Of a stretch of DNA of 22,598 nucleotides, positions 7,270 through 14,058 are shown in pieces (the first letter of the stretch is position 1; the number at the start of each line of letters is the position of its first letter). The notes below the pieces were generated by a model. It was not told where the DNA came from and did not search any database. It saw only the letters and a list, made by a program, of their open reading frames with translations. The translations under genes were made by a program, and so were the position numbers. The stretch lies in assembly GCF_900540665.1 (NCBI RefSeq), contig NZ_UQGV01000032.1:1-22598 (forward strand), given 5' to 3'. The DNA comes from an uncultured Catenibacterium sp. (GTDB lineage: Bacteria > Bacillota_I > Bacilli_A > Erysipelotrichales > Coprobacillaceae).

Positions 7270-8238
7270 ATGGATAGATTAGCGGCTGTTAGATTTAATA
7301 GCGCAGGTAAATATTATTACTTCTCAACAGACTTAGATGTCAAAAAGGGAGATAAAGTAGTAGTAGAAACTGTAAGAGGATTAGAATTAGGTGAAATCAT
7401 TGCGGATCTTACAGATTTATCAGAATTTAAATTAGATAATGAATTAAAGAGAATTAAGCGCGTTGCGAATAGAGCGGACATTGAAGTATATAATATCAAT
7501 AAGATTAAAGCACAGAAATCATACGAAATTTGTAGAGATATCATTGCAGAGTTCAACCTTGATATGCATTTAATTAATTGCGAATATACACTTGATGCAT
7601 CTAAGGTTATATTTATGTATACATCTGATGAACGTGTTGACTTCAGAGATTTATTAAAGAAACTTGCAAGTGTCTTTAAATGTCGTATTGAATTAAGACA
7701 GGTAGGACCTAGAGATAAAGCTAAAATTGTAGGTGGTATAGGAAACTGTGGCTTACCACTATGTTGTAACTCATTTTTAGGTGAGTTTGATGGTGTATCT
7801 ATCAATATGGCTAAGAATCAGTTGCTTGCGATTAATATTGATAAGATTTCAGGTGTTTGTGGACGTTTATTATGCTGTTTAAAGTACGAAGATGAAGCAT
7901 ATAAGGAAGTCAAAAAGAAATTTCCTAAGATTGGTTCATTTATTAATTATGAAGATAAACAGTGTAAGGTTGTTGGTTTAAACGTTATTTCTGATTTAGT
8001 AAAGATCGATAGTGAAGGTAGTATCTTATTTATACCTTTATCTGATGTAGATAAGAAGGCTACACCTAAAAAGGAAAAACGTATCTTAGAAGAATTAGCA
8101 CCTAAAAAAGAAAAGAAACACGAAAAGCCAAAACAGAAGAAGCCAAGACAACAGCATAAACCAAAACAGAATAATCAGAAGCCAAGAACAATCAAAGGTA
8201 ATAATCCAAAAGGAAAGAAAGATGAACGAAGAAATTAA
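7270..8238 (+). CDS. yaaT: PSP1-domain protein YaaT/RicT
   Basis: 322 residues. In B. subtilis YaaT (RicT) joins RicA and RicF in an iron-sulfur complex that affects RNase Y-dependent mRNA maturation, sporulation and competence. The N-terminal region (LAAVRFNSAGKYYYFS, then GDKVVVETVRGLELGEI) and the PSP1 region are evident. The cysteine cluster GNCGLPLCCNSFLGEF and GVCGRLLCCLKYE (residues ~155-205) is the likely Fe-S ligand set. Residues 262-322 are a Lys/Pro/Gln-rich basic tail with repeated KPKQ/KPRQ units, longer than needed for the core fold and probably disordered. AGGGAG precedes ATG 7270, four bases after the holB stop. The tail's codons overlap the start of trmN6. yabA, which follows yaaT in B. 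subtilis, is absent. Confidence 0.92.
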   Translation: MDRLAAVRFNSAGKYYYFSTDLDVKKGDKVVVETVRGLELGEIIADLTDLSEFKLDNELKRIKRVANRADIEVYNINKIKAQKSYEICRDIIAEFNLDMHLINCEYTLDASKVIFMYTSDERVDFRDLLKKLASVFKCRIELRQVGPRDKAKIVGGIGNCGLPLCCNSFLGEFDGVSINMAKNQLLAINIDKISGVCGRLLCCLKYEDEAYKEVKKKFPKIGSFINYEDKQCKVVGLNVISDLVKIDSEGSILFIPLSDVDKKATPKKEKRILEELAPKKEKKHEKPKQKKPRQQHKPKQNNQKPRTIKGNNPKGKKDERRN

Positions 8239-8953
8239 TCATCTCCTTGGTTATAATGATATGAAGATCATCCAGAGAAGAGATATGTTTACCTTTTCTC
8301 TGGATACTGTTTTATTGGCAAACTTTTGTGCAATCACAAAGGATATGAAGACAATCGTGGATTTTGGAACAAACAATGCAGCTATACCATTAATCCTAAC
8401 GCAACGCACTCATAAGAAGATTATTGGTGTTGAAATTCAAAAGGAAGCTGTAGAGATTGCAGAAAAAAACGTGAAATTAAATCATGTAGAAAATCAGGTA
8501 GAAATTATTCATGATGATATTAAGGAATATGTAAAGTATGCACCACGTACCAAAGCAATTGTCTGTAATCCACCTTTCTTTAAATTAGGAGAGAAATCTC
8601 ATATTAATGAAAGTCCTTATATGACTATTGCACGTCATGAAATAAAAATAGATCTAGAAGGTATTATTGCATCAGCTGCAAAGATTCTAGATCAGAATGG
8701 TCGTTTCTCAATGGTCTATCGTCCAGACCGTTTTATTGAAACAATTGAATTATTTAAGAAATATAGAATAGAACCCAAACGTATCCGTTTTGTCTATCCT
8801 AAAGAAGGAAAAGAGTGTAATACATTCTTAATTGAAGGTGCATTCTTAGGCAAAACTGGACTCAAGATTGAACCACCTTTATATACACATAATGAAGATG
8901 GGAGCTATACAGATGAAGTTAAACAGTTAGTAGGTGAGATGAATGTTAAATAG
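8222..8953 (+). CDS. trmN6: tRNA1(Val) (adenine-37-N6)-methyltransferase-like protein (YabB/TrmN6)
   Basis: 243 residues. Class I SAM-dependent methyltransferase expected to make m6A37 on a tRNA. Motif I reads VDFGTNNAAIP (residues 46-56), the acidic end of strand 2 is VEIQKEA (70-76), and the N6-adenine catalytic motif NPPF is at 116-119. The N-terminal DxFxFSxDTVLLANF segment (MFTFSLDTVLLANF) is characteristic of YabB/TrmN6. It overlaps yaaT by 17 bases and rsmI by 11, so the block is translationally coupled. GGAAAG in the yaaT tail acts as ribosome binding site. The position matches B. subtilis yabB. Confidence 0.9.
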   Translation: MNEEINHLLGYNDMKIIQRRDMFTFSLDTVLLANFCAITKDMKTIVDFGTNNAAIPLILTQRTHKKIIGVEIQKEAVEIAEKNVKLNHVENQVEIIHDDIKEYVKYAPRTKAIVCNPPFFKLGEKSHINESPYMTIARHEIKIDLEGIIASAAKILDQNGRFSMVYRPDRFIETIELFKKYRIEPKRIRFVYPKEGKECNTFLIEGAFLGKTGLKIEPPLYTHNEDGSYTDEVKQLVGEMNVK

Positions 8954-9794
8954 ACAAAAGAGTTTTGAAAATGGAAAAGCGACACTTTACCTTGTACCAA
9001 CACCTATTGGTAATTTGAGTGAAATGACACCAAGGTGTATTGATGTTATGAAGAGTGTGAATTATATTGCGGCAGAGGATACACGTAATACAGTAAAACT
9101 ATTAAATCACTTTAATATAGAAGCAAAGTTGATTTCTCATCATGAACATAATTTACATGTAACTATTCCTAAACTTCTTGCTTTATTAGAAGAAGGGGAA
9201 TCAGTCGCATTAGTAAGTGATGCAGGTTATCCTGCTATAAGTGATCCAGGGTATGAAATGGTACTTGCAACTATTGATGCAGGATATAATGTCGTTCCTT
9301 TGTCTGGATGTAATGCCTGCTTAGATGCTTTGGTTGTCTCTGGCATTGCACCACAGCCATTCATGTTCTATGGTTTCTTAAGCCATTCAAACAAAAACAA
9401 GATAAAAGAATTAGAAAAATTAAAAAATATCACTTATACAATCGTATTCTATGAAGCGCCACATAGAATTAAGGCAACATTAGAATGTATGATGAAAGTA
9501 TTAGGTGATAGAAGAATTGCGTTATGTAGAGAAATCACTAAGAAGCATGAAGAAATTCTAAGAGGTACTATTTCTGAAGTGTTAGAAGTAGTAGATGAAT
9601 TAAAAGGTGAAATGGTTATTGTGGTTGAAGGTGGCACTGAAGTGACTGAAGAAGAGACCTTTGACCAGACAATCACTGAACATGTTGATGAGTTTGTAGA
9701 AAAGGGCATGTCTAAGAAGGATGCTATTAAAGAAGTTGCAAAGATTCGCAAATTAAATAAGAATCTTGTGTATGAAGAATATCACAAAAAGTAA
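8943..9794 (+). CDS. rsmI: 16S rRNA (cytidine-1402-2'-O)-methyltransferase
   Basis: 283 residues. Methylates the ribose of C1402 in the decoding centre of the 30S subunit, using SAM. A tetrapyrrole-methylase-fold protein: YLVPTPIGNL (residues ~16-24) opens the fold, AAEDTRNT carries the conserved acidic turn, SDAGYPAISDPG is the SAM-binding loop, and YEAPHRI and CREITKKHEE complete the RsmI signatures. The C-terminal ~40 residues (MSKKDAIKEVAKIRKLNKNLVYEEY) form the RsmI-specific helical DNA/RNA-binding-like domain. AGGTGAG within trmN6 precedes the start. It closes the housekeeping block; the terminator begins inside its stop codon. Confidence 0.95.
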   Translation: MLNRQKSFENGKATLYLVPTPIGNLSEMTPRCIDVMKSVNYIAAEDTRNTVKLLNHFNIEAKLISHHEHNLHVTIPKLLALLEEGESVALVSDAGYPAISDPGYEMVLATIDAGYNVVPLSGCNACLDALVVSGIAPQPFMFYGFLSHSNKNKIKELEKLKNITYTIVFYEAPHRIKATLECMMKVLGDRRIALCREITKKHEEILRGTISEVLEVVDELKGEMVIVVEGGTEVTEEETFDQTITEHVDEFVEKGMSKKDAIKEVAKIRKLNKNLVYEEYHKK

Positions 9795-9829
9795 AAGGGT
9801 AATGTTTCACGTGAAACATTACCCTTTTT
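9793..9829 (+). terminator. rsmI terminator built around a parS palindrome
   Basis: Bases 9793-9828 are a perfect 36-bp palindrome (arms 9793-9810 and 9811-9828, beginning AAAAGGGTAA and ending TTACCCTTTT). Read as RNA it folds into a hairpin with only a four-base turn at its centre and a U run at its 3' side, so it should terminate rsmI transcription. Being symmetric with A4 and T4 ends, it could also stop minus-strand transcripts. Confidence 0.8.
9803..9818. promoter_or_regulatory. parS site (ParB/Spo0J binding) in the rsmI terminator
   Basis: A second exact copy of TGTTTCACGTGAAACA, 2.7 kb from the copy in holB, lying at the exact centre of the terminator palindrome. Identical 16-base cores at two places are far beyond chance in AT-rich DNA. 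Confidence 0.92.
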
Positions 9830-9872
9830 GCTTGGAAGACCTCATATTTCTAGTTAATAACTATAAATACAA

Positions 9873-9905
9873 GAAAAAAAAAGTAAAGTCATTCTTAAAA
9901 ATGAC
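9873..9905 (-). terminator. Possible terminator for the minus-strand pair
   Basis: On the minus strand GTCATT (9905-9900) pairs with AATGAC (9893-9888), followed by a T-rich tract complementary to the A run at 9874-9882. The stem is only six base pairs. Confidence 0.4.
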
Positions 9906-9918
9906 AATGACAGTTTAA

Positions 9919-9967
9919 CATAAGGTAAATTTTTATTCAAATGTATATTTGAGAAAAAGCCTTTATG
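9919..9967. other. Imperfect long hairpin downstream of the small membrane protein gene
   Basis: Nested pairings: CATAA (9919-9923) with TTATG (9963-9967), GG with CC, TTTTT with AAAAA, and an apical stem TCAAAT (9937-9942) / ATTTGA (9947-9952). It lies in the 160-base space between convergent genes. It may help end minus-strand transcription; no other role is apparent. I see no gene in 9830-9991. Confidence 0.4.
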
Positions 9968-9991
9968 ATGTGGGCATAAAATGCGAAAAAA

Positions 9992-10165
9992 TCAAAGTTT
10001 CTTTAAAAATATATTTCTAAATATTTGATAAGCGAATACAACTATAAGAGATACAATAACAATCTTAATATAATCTAGATCAAGTGTTCTTGAATGATAC
10101 CAATCTAAAAGTAAGAATAGAATAGAAAGAGATAAGAATATGATATAGAATTTCAATTTTTTCAT
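9992..10165 (-). CDS. Small membrane protein, 57 residues, unrecognised
   Basis: Read on the minus strand from ATG at 10165-10163 to TGA at 9994-9992. A strong GGAGGA (10176-10171) stands five bases before the start. The product has two hydrophobic helices: residues ~5-21 (KFYIIFLSLSILFLLLDW) and ~33-46 (IKIVIVSLIVVFAY), separated by a short polar loop (YHSRTLDLDY) and ended by basic RNIFLKKL. A TATAAT on the minus strand (10194-10189) could be its -10 element. I do not recognise the family. The good ribosome binding site, the two clean membrane segments and the absence of any competing gene support it being real. Confidence 0.6.
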   Translation of the reverse strand: MKKLKFYIIFLSLSILFLLLDWYHSRTLDLDYIKIVIVSLIVVFAYQIFRNIFLKKL

Positions 10166-10237
10166 AGATGTCCTCCATAATGAAATAAATTATAATATAT
10201 TTGTTTCTTATATGTGTTAAGCAAATGTAAAAGTTAA

Positions 10238-10264
10238 ATAAAAAACTGTGTTTACACACAGTTT
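10238..10264 (-). terminator. Terminator of the GNAT gene
   Basis: On the minus strand AAACTGTGT (10264-10256) pairs with ACACAGTTT (10251-10243), loop of four, followed by a T-rich run. The stem begins at the last base of the stop codon. Confidence 0.8.
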
Positions 10265-10770
10265 CAAATCAATCTTTCGTAAGCTTCTCTTTCTTCATTA
10301 TTTCTCAAACGAATAATACCACAATATTGAAATCCATTCTTTAATACAAATTCTTTCATTGATTTATTGTTTTTTTCAATATCTAAACGGATAGAAGGGG
10401 TACCACTCTGTTTACAGATGTTGACTGCATAATCCAATAATTTTTTTGCATAGCCATTTCCTTTATGATTATTATCAATCGCGAATCGATGAATAATACC
10501 ATATTGTCTAGTATCAGTAAGCCAATGACCATTGTAGATTCTTATATAGTTAGGTTCTATTCCTATAATAAAATGCATTGTGCCATATATATGAGAATGT
10601 TTAGAAAGAACGTAACTGTTACCTGATAGAATATCATCAAGTATTGTACTTATATCAGGATATCCTTTTTGCCATTGGTTAATACCATTATCTTTGAAAT
10701 ATTCTTTTGCCTGATTAATAAGATCCATCACACGACTTAGATCTTTAATTTCTGATGCGCGTACATGCAT
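10264..10770 (-). CDS. GNAT family N-acetyltransferase
   Basis: 168 residues on the minus strand. Transfers an acetyl group from acetyl-CoA to an amine; the substrate cannot be told. ATG at 10770 is preferred to an upstream in-frame ATG (10806) because GAGGTGA lies just before it and MHVRASEIKDLSRVMDLI matches the usual GNAT opening strand and helix. The acetyl-CoA loop is NHKGNGYAKKLLDYA (motif A, with Asn in place of the common Gln/Arg), preceded by strand IIHRFAID and followed by the RLDIEKNNKSMKEFVLKNGFQYCG region (motif B), all typical. The opening resembles a Firmicutes GNAT subgroup with INQAKEYFKDNGINQWQ-like N-termini. It has its own terminator. Confidence 0.85.
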   Translation of the reverse strand: MHVRASEIKDLSRVMDLINQAKEYFKDNGINQWQKGYPDISTILDDILSGNSYVLSKHSHIYGTMHFIIGIEPNYIRIYNGHWLTDTRQYGIIHRFAIDNNHKGNGYAKKLLDYAVNICKQSGTPSIRLDIEKNNKSMKEFVLKNGFQYCGIIRLRNNEEREAYERLI

Positions 10771-10822
10771 ACCAATCACCTCATTTAAAATTGTACTAGA
10801 AATCATTTAAAATATCAAATAG

Positions 10823-10851
10823 TTGTATTTTGATTGCTGAAATGGTTAAAT
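10823..10851 (+). promoter_or_regulatory. Promoter of the DUF1146 gene
   Basis: TTGTAT (10823-10828), 17-base spacer, TTAAAT (10846-10851) with an upstream TG (10843-10844) giving an extended -10. The ribosome binding site AAAGGAGG follows at 10858-10865. Confidence 0.5.
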
Positions 10852-10870
10852 AGTGTCAAAGGAGGATGTT

Positions 10871-11074
10871 ATGATTTATCGTACTGTTAATATTTTTGTC
10901 TATATTATTTCTGTCTTATTAGCTATGTATGGCTTACAATCTTTTGATTTTGAACGCTTCTTAAGAAAGGGCAAAATCGGTCAGTTTTATGTCTTCTATA
11001 TTGTTGCGAGCGTAGCGCTCGGATACTTATTTGCACAATTTATACTTAATTTTGGTACATTAAGTTTTTATTGA
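10871..11074 (+). CDS. DUF1146 (YwzB-like) small membrane protein
   Basis: 67 residues. ATG 10871 is used because AAAGGAGG (10858-10865) precedes it; an upstream in-frame GTG (10853) lies before that site. Two membrane helices: residues ~5-22 (TVNIFVYIISVLLAMYGL) and ~43-60 (FYIVASVALGYLFAQFIL), joined by a basic loop FDFERFLRKGKIGQFY. The GLQ-x-(F/V)-DFE-(R/K)-FL pattern in the first half and LGYLxAQFI in the second are features of DUF1146. Its function is unknown. In B. subtilis the homologue ywzB also lies in the region of murAA and mbl, so the link with the cell-wall filament gene downstream is a conserved neighbourhood. A GC-rich hairpin (11007-11021) occurs in the coding sequence. Confidence 0.8.
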   Translation: MIYRTVNIFVYIISVLLAMYGLQSFDFERFLRKGKIGQFYVFYIVASVALGYLFAQFILNFGTLSFY

Positions 11075-11104
11075 TTTAAAGCCAATATTTTTTAATTAAT
11101 TGAC

Positions 11105-11132
11105 TTGAATAATATGAATAAAATGATAAAAT
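11105..11132 (+). promoter_or_regulatory. Promoter of mreB/mbl
   Basis: TTGAAT (11105-11110), 16-base spacer, TAAAAT (11127-11132) with an upstream TG (11124-11125). The AAGGAGG ribosome binding site comes about 12 bases later. Confidence 0.55.
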
Positions 11133-11159
11133 AGAAATGCTTACAAGGAGGAAAAAGGT

Positions 11160-12149
11160 ATGAGCTTATCAAAAGAAATTGGTATTGACCTTGGTACTGC
11201 AAATATCCTTATCTATGCTAAAGGAGAAGGAATTGTAGTTAATGAACCAAGTGTTGTTACTATTAATGTAGAAACAAATAGACCTGTTGCTGTTGGTGAA
11301 GAAGCAAGAGAAATGCTTGGAAAGACTCCTGGAAAATTAAAAGCAATCCGTCCTTTAAAAGATGGTGTTATTGCTGATTTCCAGACTACTGAAATCTTAC
11401 TAACACACTTTATCAATAAACTTAACTTAAAAGGAATTTTTGCTAGACCAACAATCTTAATTTGTTGTCCATCTAACATCACTTCAATCGAAAAGAGTGC
11501 CATCCAGGATGTTGCTTTAAGATGTGGTGCTAAGAAAGTATATATCGAAGAAGAACCAAAAGTAGCTGCTATTGGTGCTGGTCTTGATATTTCTAAACCA
11601 TCTGGAAACATGGTTATTGATATCGGTGGTGGAACTACAGACGTTGCTGTACTTTCATTGGGTGATATCGTTACATCTCAGTCATTAAAGATTGCTGGTG
11701 ACAAGATGGATCAGGAAATCATTAAGTACGTAAAAGATAAATATAAGTTATTAATCGGTGATGCTACAGCTGAAGAAGTTAAGAAACAGATCGGTTGCGC
11801 ATTCCAGCCTAATGAAGAAACAGTTATGGATGTTCGTGGTAGAGACTTAGTAACTGGTCTTCCAAAGACTATCCAGATGAATGAATCTGAAACAGTTTCT
11901 GCTTTAGGAGAAGTTTGTGAAACAATCTTAATTGCTGCTAAGCAGGTTCTTGAACAGACACCACCTGAATTATCTGCAGATATCGTAAATAAGGGTATCT
12001 TCTTAACTGGTGGAGGAGCTTTATTAAAGAATTTAGATAAGTTCCTTGAACAGGGATTAAAGGTTCCTGTATTCGTAGCTGATACACCACTTGATTGTGT
12101 TGCTGAAGGCTGCGGTGTCATGTTAGAAAACACTACATACTTACAGTAA
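11160..12149 (+). CDS. mreB: Rod shape-determining protein, MreB/Mbl family
   Basis: 329 residues. Actin-like ATPase that forms membrane-associated filaments guiding lateral cell-wall synthesis. Actin-fold signatures: phosphate-1 loop IGIDLGTANILI near the N-terminus, MreB-typical NEPSVV and AVGEEAREMLGKTPG, IRPLKDGVIADF, EEPKVAAIGAGLDI, phosphate-2 loop MVIDIGGGTTDVAVLSLG, and the adenosine motif LTGGGALLKNLDKFL near the C-terminus. ATG 11160 follows AAGGAGG at a normal distance. The DUF1146 neighbour suggests the Mbl orthologue specifically, since B. subtilis mbl shares that region; sequence alone does not separate MreB from Mbl here. It is monocistronic or leads a short unit with the HAD gene, depending on terminator strength. 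Confidence 0.93.
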   Translation: MSLSKEIGIDLGTANILIYAKGEGIVVNEPSVVTINVETNRPVAVGEEAREMLGKTPGKLKAIRPLKDGVIADFQTTEILLTHFINKLNLKGIFARPTILICCPSNITSIEKSAIQDVALRCGAKKVYIEEEPKVAAIGAGLDISKPSGNMVIDIGGGTTDVAVLSLGDIVTSQSLKIAGDKMDQEIIKYVKDKYKLLIGDATAEEVKKQIGCAFQPNEETVMDVRGRDLVTGLPKTIQMNESETVSALGEVCETILIAAKQVLEQTPPELSADIVNKGIFLTGGGALLKNLDKFLEQGLKVPVFVADTPLDCVAEGCGVMLENTTYLQ

Positions 12150-12178
12150 GAGATAGCGTTCGCGCTATCTCTTTTTTT
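12148..12178 (+). terminator. Strong terminator after mreB with TTCG loop
   Basis: AAGAGATAGCG (12148-12158) pairs perfectly with CGCTATCTCTT (12163-12173) around a TTCG tetraloop, followed by Ts to 12178. It abuts the GGAGG of the next gene directly. Confidence 0.9.
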
Positions 12179-12188
12179 GGAGGAAATA

Positions 12189-12962
12189 ATGAAAGCGATA
12201 TTTTTTGATATTGATGGTACAATCTACCATCCTGAGATTGGTATTAGTCAGAATACAATTGATGAAATTCATAGAGTACAGAAATTAGGCCATAAATGCT
12301 TTATCGCAAGTGGTAGACCAACTGGATTTATTTCTAAAGAAGTGAAATCCATTGGTTTTGATGGTTTTGTGTTGGCTAACGGAGCGCATATTGTAACTGA
12401 AGGAAAAACAATAGATTCTTTGACTTTACCATATGAAGAAACAAAGAGACTTATTGAATATGTAGAATCACAGGGATACGAATATGTCCTTCTTACAACT
12501 GATCGCTGTTATTTAAAGAAGGAGTCACCACATATGTATGAATTCTATGCTTGGTGTAATATTGATATGGATTCTTTATGCAATGATTATGATCTAGATG
12601 AAGTGCTAAAGAAGACAATTAAATTAGAAATCAGATACAACAAAAAAGAAGATAGTGTAGGACTTATTGAAAGACTAGGGGCTTTCTTCTATGAAAAACA
12701 TGATGATAGCTTAAACGTTGAAGTATCTAATATAGATACTTCTAAAGGTCATGGTATTGAAACAATGCTTAACTATTATGGATTAGATGTTGATGATAGC
12801 TATTGTTTTGGTGATGGAGCCAATGATTTAGAAATGTTTAAAACAGTAGGGCATCCAATCGCTATGAAGAATGCAATCCCTATGATTTATCATCATGCAT
12901 CGATTATCTGTGAAGATGTATTGCATGATGGTGTTGCAAAAGAATTGAAAAGACTCTTTTAA
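12189..12962 (+). CDS. Cof-type HAD-IIB family sugar-phosphate phosphatase
   Basis: 257 residues. Hydrolase that removes phosphate from small phosphorylated metabolites; the substrate is unknown. ATG 12189 follows GGAGG (12179-12183). HAD motifs in order: motif I FFDIDGT with Asp7 nucleophile and Asp9 acid/base, motif II FIASGRPTG (Ser), motif III Lys in DTSKGHGIETML, motif IV YCFGDGANDLEMF. The cap domain between motifs II and III has the alpha/beta shape of subclass IIB (Cof/YidA type). It lies directly after the mreB terminator and has its own terminator, so either the mreB terminator leaks or a promoter lies within mreB. Confidence 0.88.
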   Translation: MKAIFFDIDGTIYHPEIGISQNTIDEIHRVQKLGHKCFIASGRPTGFISKEVKSIGFDGFVLANGAHIVTEGKTIDSLTLPYEETKRLIEYVESQGYEYVLLTTDRCYLKKESPHMYEFYAWCNIDMDSLCNDYDLDEVLKKTIKLEIRYNKKEDSVGLIERLGAFFYEKHDDSLNVEVSNIDTSKGHGIETMLNYYGLDVDDSYCFGDGANDLEMFKTVGHPIAMKNAIPMIYHHASIICEDVLHDGVAKELKRLF

Positions 12963-12990
12963 CTTCTGTGTAAAAACAGAAGTTTTTTTT
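12961..12990 (+). terminator. Terminator of the Cof-type HAD gene
   Basis: AACTTCTGT (12961-12969) pairs with ACAGAAGTT (12976-12984), loop of six, followed by T tract to 12990. Confidence 0.85.
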
Positions 12991-12993
12991 AAT

Positions 12994-13104
12994 TACCCAT
13001 AATCAACAGGTAAATCCAATTAATGAAATTGTTTTTACACATAAATACCAAGAAAATTGAAACTGTTATTTCTTATATTGACAATTACCTGTAGAATGTG
13101 GGTA
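12994..13104. repeat. Long imperfect inverted repeat, possible structured RNA or small mobile element remnant
   Basis: Arms 12994-13013 and 13085-13104 pair at 17 of 20 positions plus one G-U; key blocks are ACCCA/TGGGT and ACAGGTAA/TTACCTGT. They enclose 71 bases. A T7 run (13114-13120) lies ten bases after the right arm. No coding sequence is visible between 12991 and 13246 apart from the promoter of the next gene. Confidence 0.55.
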
Positions 13105-13198
13105 TTCAAAAAGTTTTTTTATCAATAACTGATATTTTGAGATTTTTACTGCATATTAATAGGAACATTATTATATTTTTTTGATGTTACGATTTCTG

Positions 13199-13227
13199 TT
13201 GAAGAAAAATAATAAAAATAATATAAT
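13199..13227 (+). promoter_or_regulatory. Promoter of the nfeD operon
   Basis: TTGAAG (13199-13204), 17-base spacer, TATAAT (13222-13227). The expected transcription start is within a few bases of the GGAGGTGAT ribosome binding site, so the leader is very short. Confidence 0.7.
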
Positions 13228-13246
13228 GATATTGGAGGTGATAAAC

Positions 13247-13633
13247 ATGAACTTTGTCTGGAATACAAACGAACTGAATGCATCTGTCGTCTCCATTTAT
13301 GAAACAAATATTACATTGAATACGACAGCATGTATGCATTTTGAAAATGTGAATTATGTTCTATTAGGTATTGATTATGACAATCATTGTATCGGTATCA
13401 AACCCGTGGGAAAGCAAGCTATCAATGACGGAATCTATCCACAGGACCAGCTTCATAAGATATCAAGAGGTAAGTCCTATGGAAGAATCACAAATAAACC
13501 ATTTATTAAAGAACTTGCTGATTTGATTCCTCTCGATTTCAATGAAAAGAATGTCTTTAAGTTTAAAGGAACATATGACATTGTTCATGAAGTTCTCATT
13601 GTTGACTACAAGGAGGGAAAACTAAATGGATAG
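13247..13633 (+). CDS. Unrecognised protein, first gene of an nfeD-SPFH operon
   Basis: 128 residues, soluble, no signal peptide or membrane segment. ATG 13247 is chosen for the strong GGAGGTGAT (13234-13242) just before it; an upstream in-frame ATG at 13181 precedes the promoter. The N-terminal half looks beta-rich (NASVVSIYETNITLNTTACMHF, then NYVLLGIDYDNHCIGIKPVG); the second half has SRGKSYGRITNKPFIKELADLI and a beta tail (KFKGTYDIVHEVLIVDY). The pattern is reminiscent of a small DNA- or ligand-binding fold but I do not recognise a family. The stop codon overlaps the nfeD start by eight bases, so co-translation with NfeD and the SPFH protein is very likely. Confidence 0.8.
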   Translation: MNFVWNTNELNASVVSIYETNITLNTTACMHFENVNYVLLGIDYDNHCIGIKPVGKQAINDGIYPQDQLHKISRGKSYGRITNKPFIKELADLIPLDFNEKNVFKFKGTYDIVHEVLIVDYKEGKLNG

Positions 13634-14057
13634 TTTGGTAGTGTGGTCAGGTGTTATGGTTGCGTGTATTGTAGTAGAAATACTCACAGTATCGTTAGTG
13701 AGTGTCTGGTTTGTGATTGGTGCTTTTGCGGCAATGATTGCTTGCTTATTAAATGTATCGGTTTCAATACAGGTTGCTATATTTCTTGTGGTATCAGTTA
13801 TATGCGCAATAGTGGCACGTCCTATGGCTGTAAAAAGTCTGAAGGGCAATATAATACATACGAATAATGATGCACTCATAGGAACTCATGCACTCGTTAT
13901 TAAGAGAATTGATGCAGATCATATGGGCGAAGTAAGAATTAAGAATCAGATTTGGTCAGCGTCATCACTTCATAATTTAACTTTAGAAGAAGGAGAATAT
14001 GGAGAAGTTGTCGCAATTGAAGGTGCACATCTAGTTGTTAAAAAGGAGGGAAACTAA
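13626..14057 (+). CDS. NfeD family membrane protein
   Basis: 143 residues. About three N-terminal membrane helices (residues ~3-25, 27-46 and 48-66) are followed by a soluble C-terminal OB-fold-like domain (residues ~75-143, with LIGTHALVIKRIDADHMGEVRIKNQIWSA and GEYGEVVAIEGAHLVVK). NfeD proteins partner with SPFH/flotillin-like proteins and are thought to help organise or maintain membrane microdomains; the mechanism is not settled. AGGAGGG (13611-13617) sits inside the upstream gene. The next gene, an SPFH protein, starts one base after its stop, the classic nfeD-SPFH pairing. This is the short NfeD1b-like form without the ClpP-like protease domain. Confidence 0.9.
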   Translation: MDSLVVWSGVMVACIVVEILTVSLVSVWFVIGAFAAMIACLLNVSVSIQVAIFLVVSVICAIVARPMAVKSLKGNIIHTNNDALIGTHALVIKRIDADHMGEVRIKNQIWSASSLHNLTLEEGEYGEVVAIEGAHLVVKKEGN

Positions 14058-14058
14058 G

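Noticed and set aside
9919..9970. Second copy of the inverted repeat at 12994-13104
   Set aside because: Only short blocks (AGGTAAAT and ATGTGGG) are shared; the spacing and pairing differ, so common origin is not supported.
12190..12203. cre-like TGAAAGCGATATTT at the start of the Cof-type HAD gene
   Set aside because: The last two bases (CA expected) do not match and the position is explained by coding sequence.
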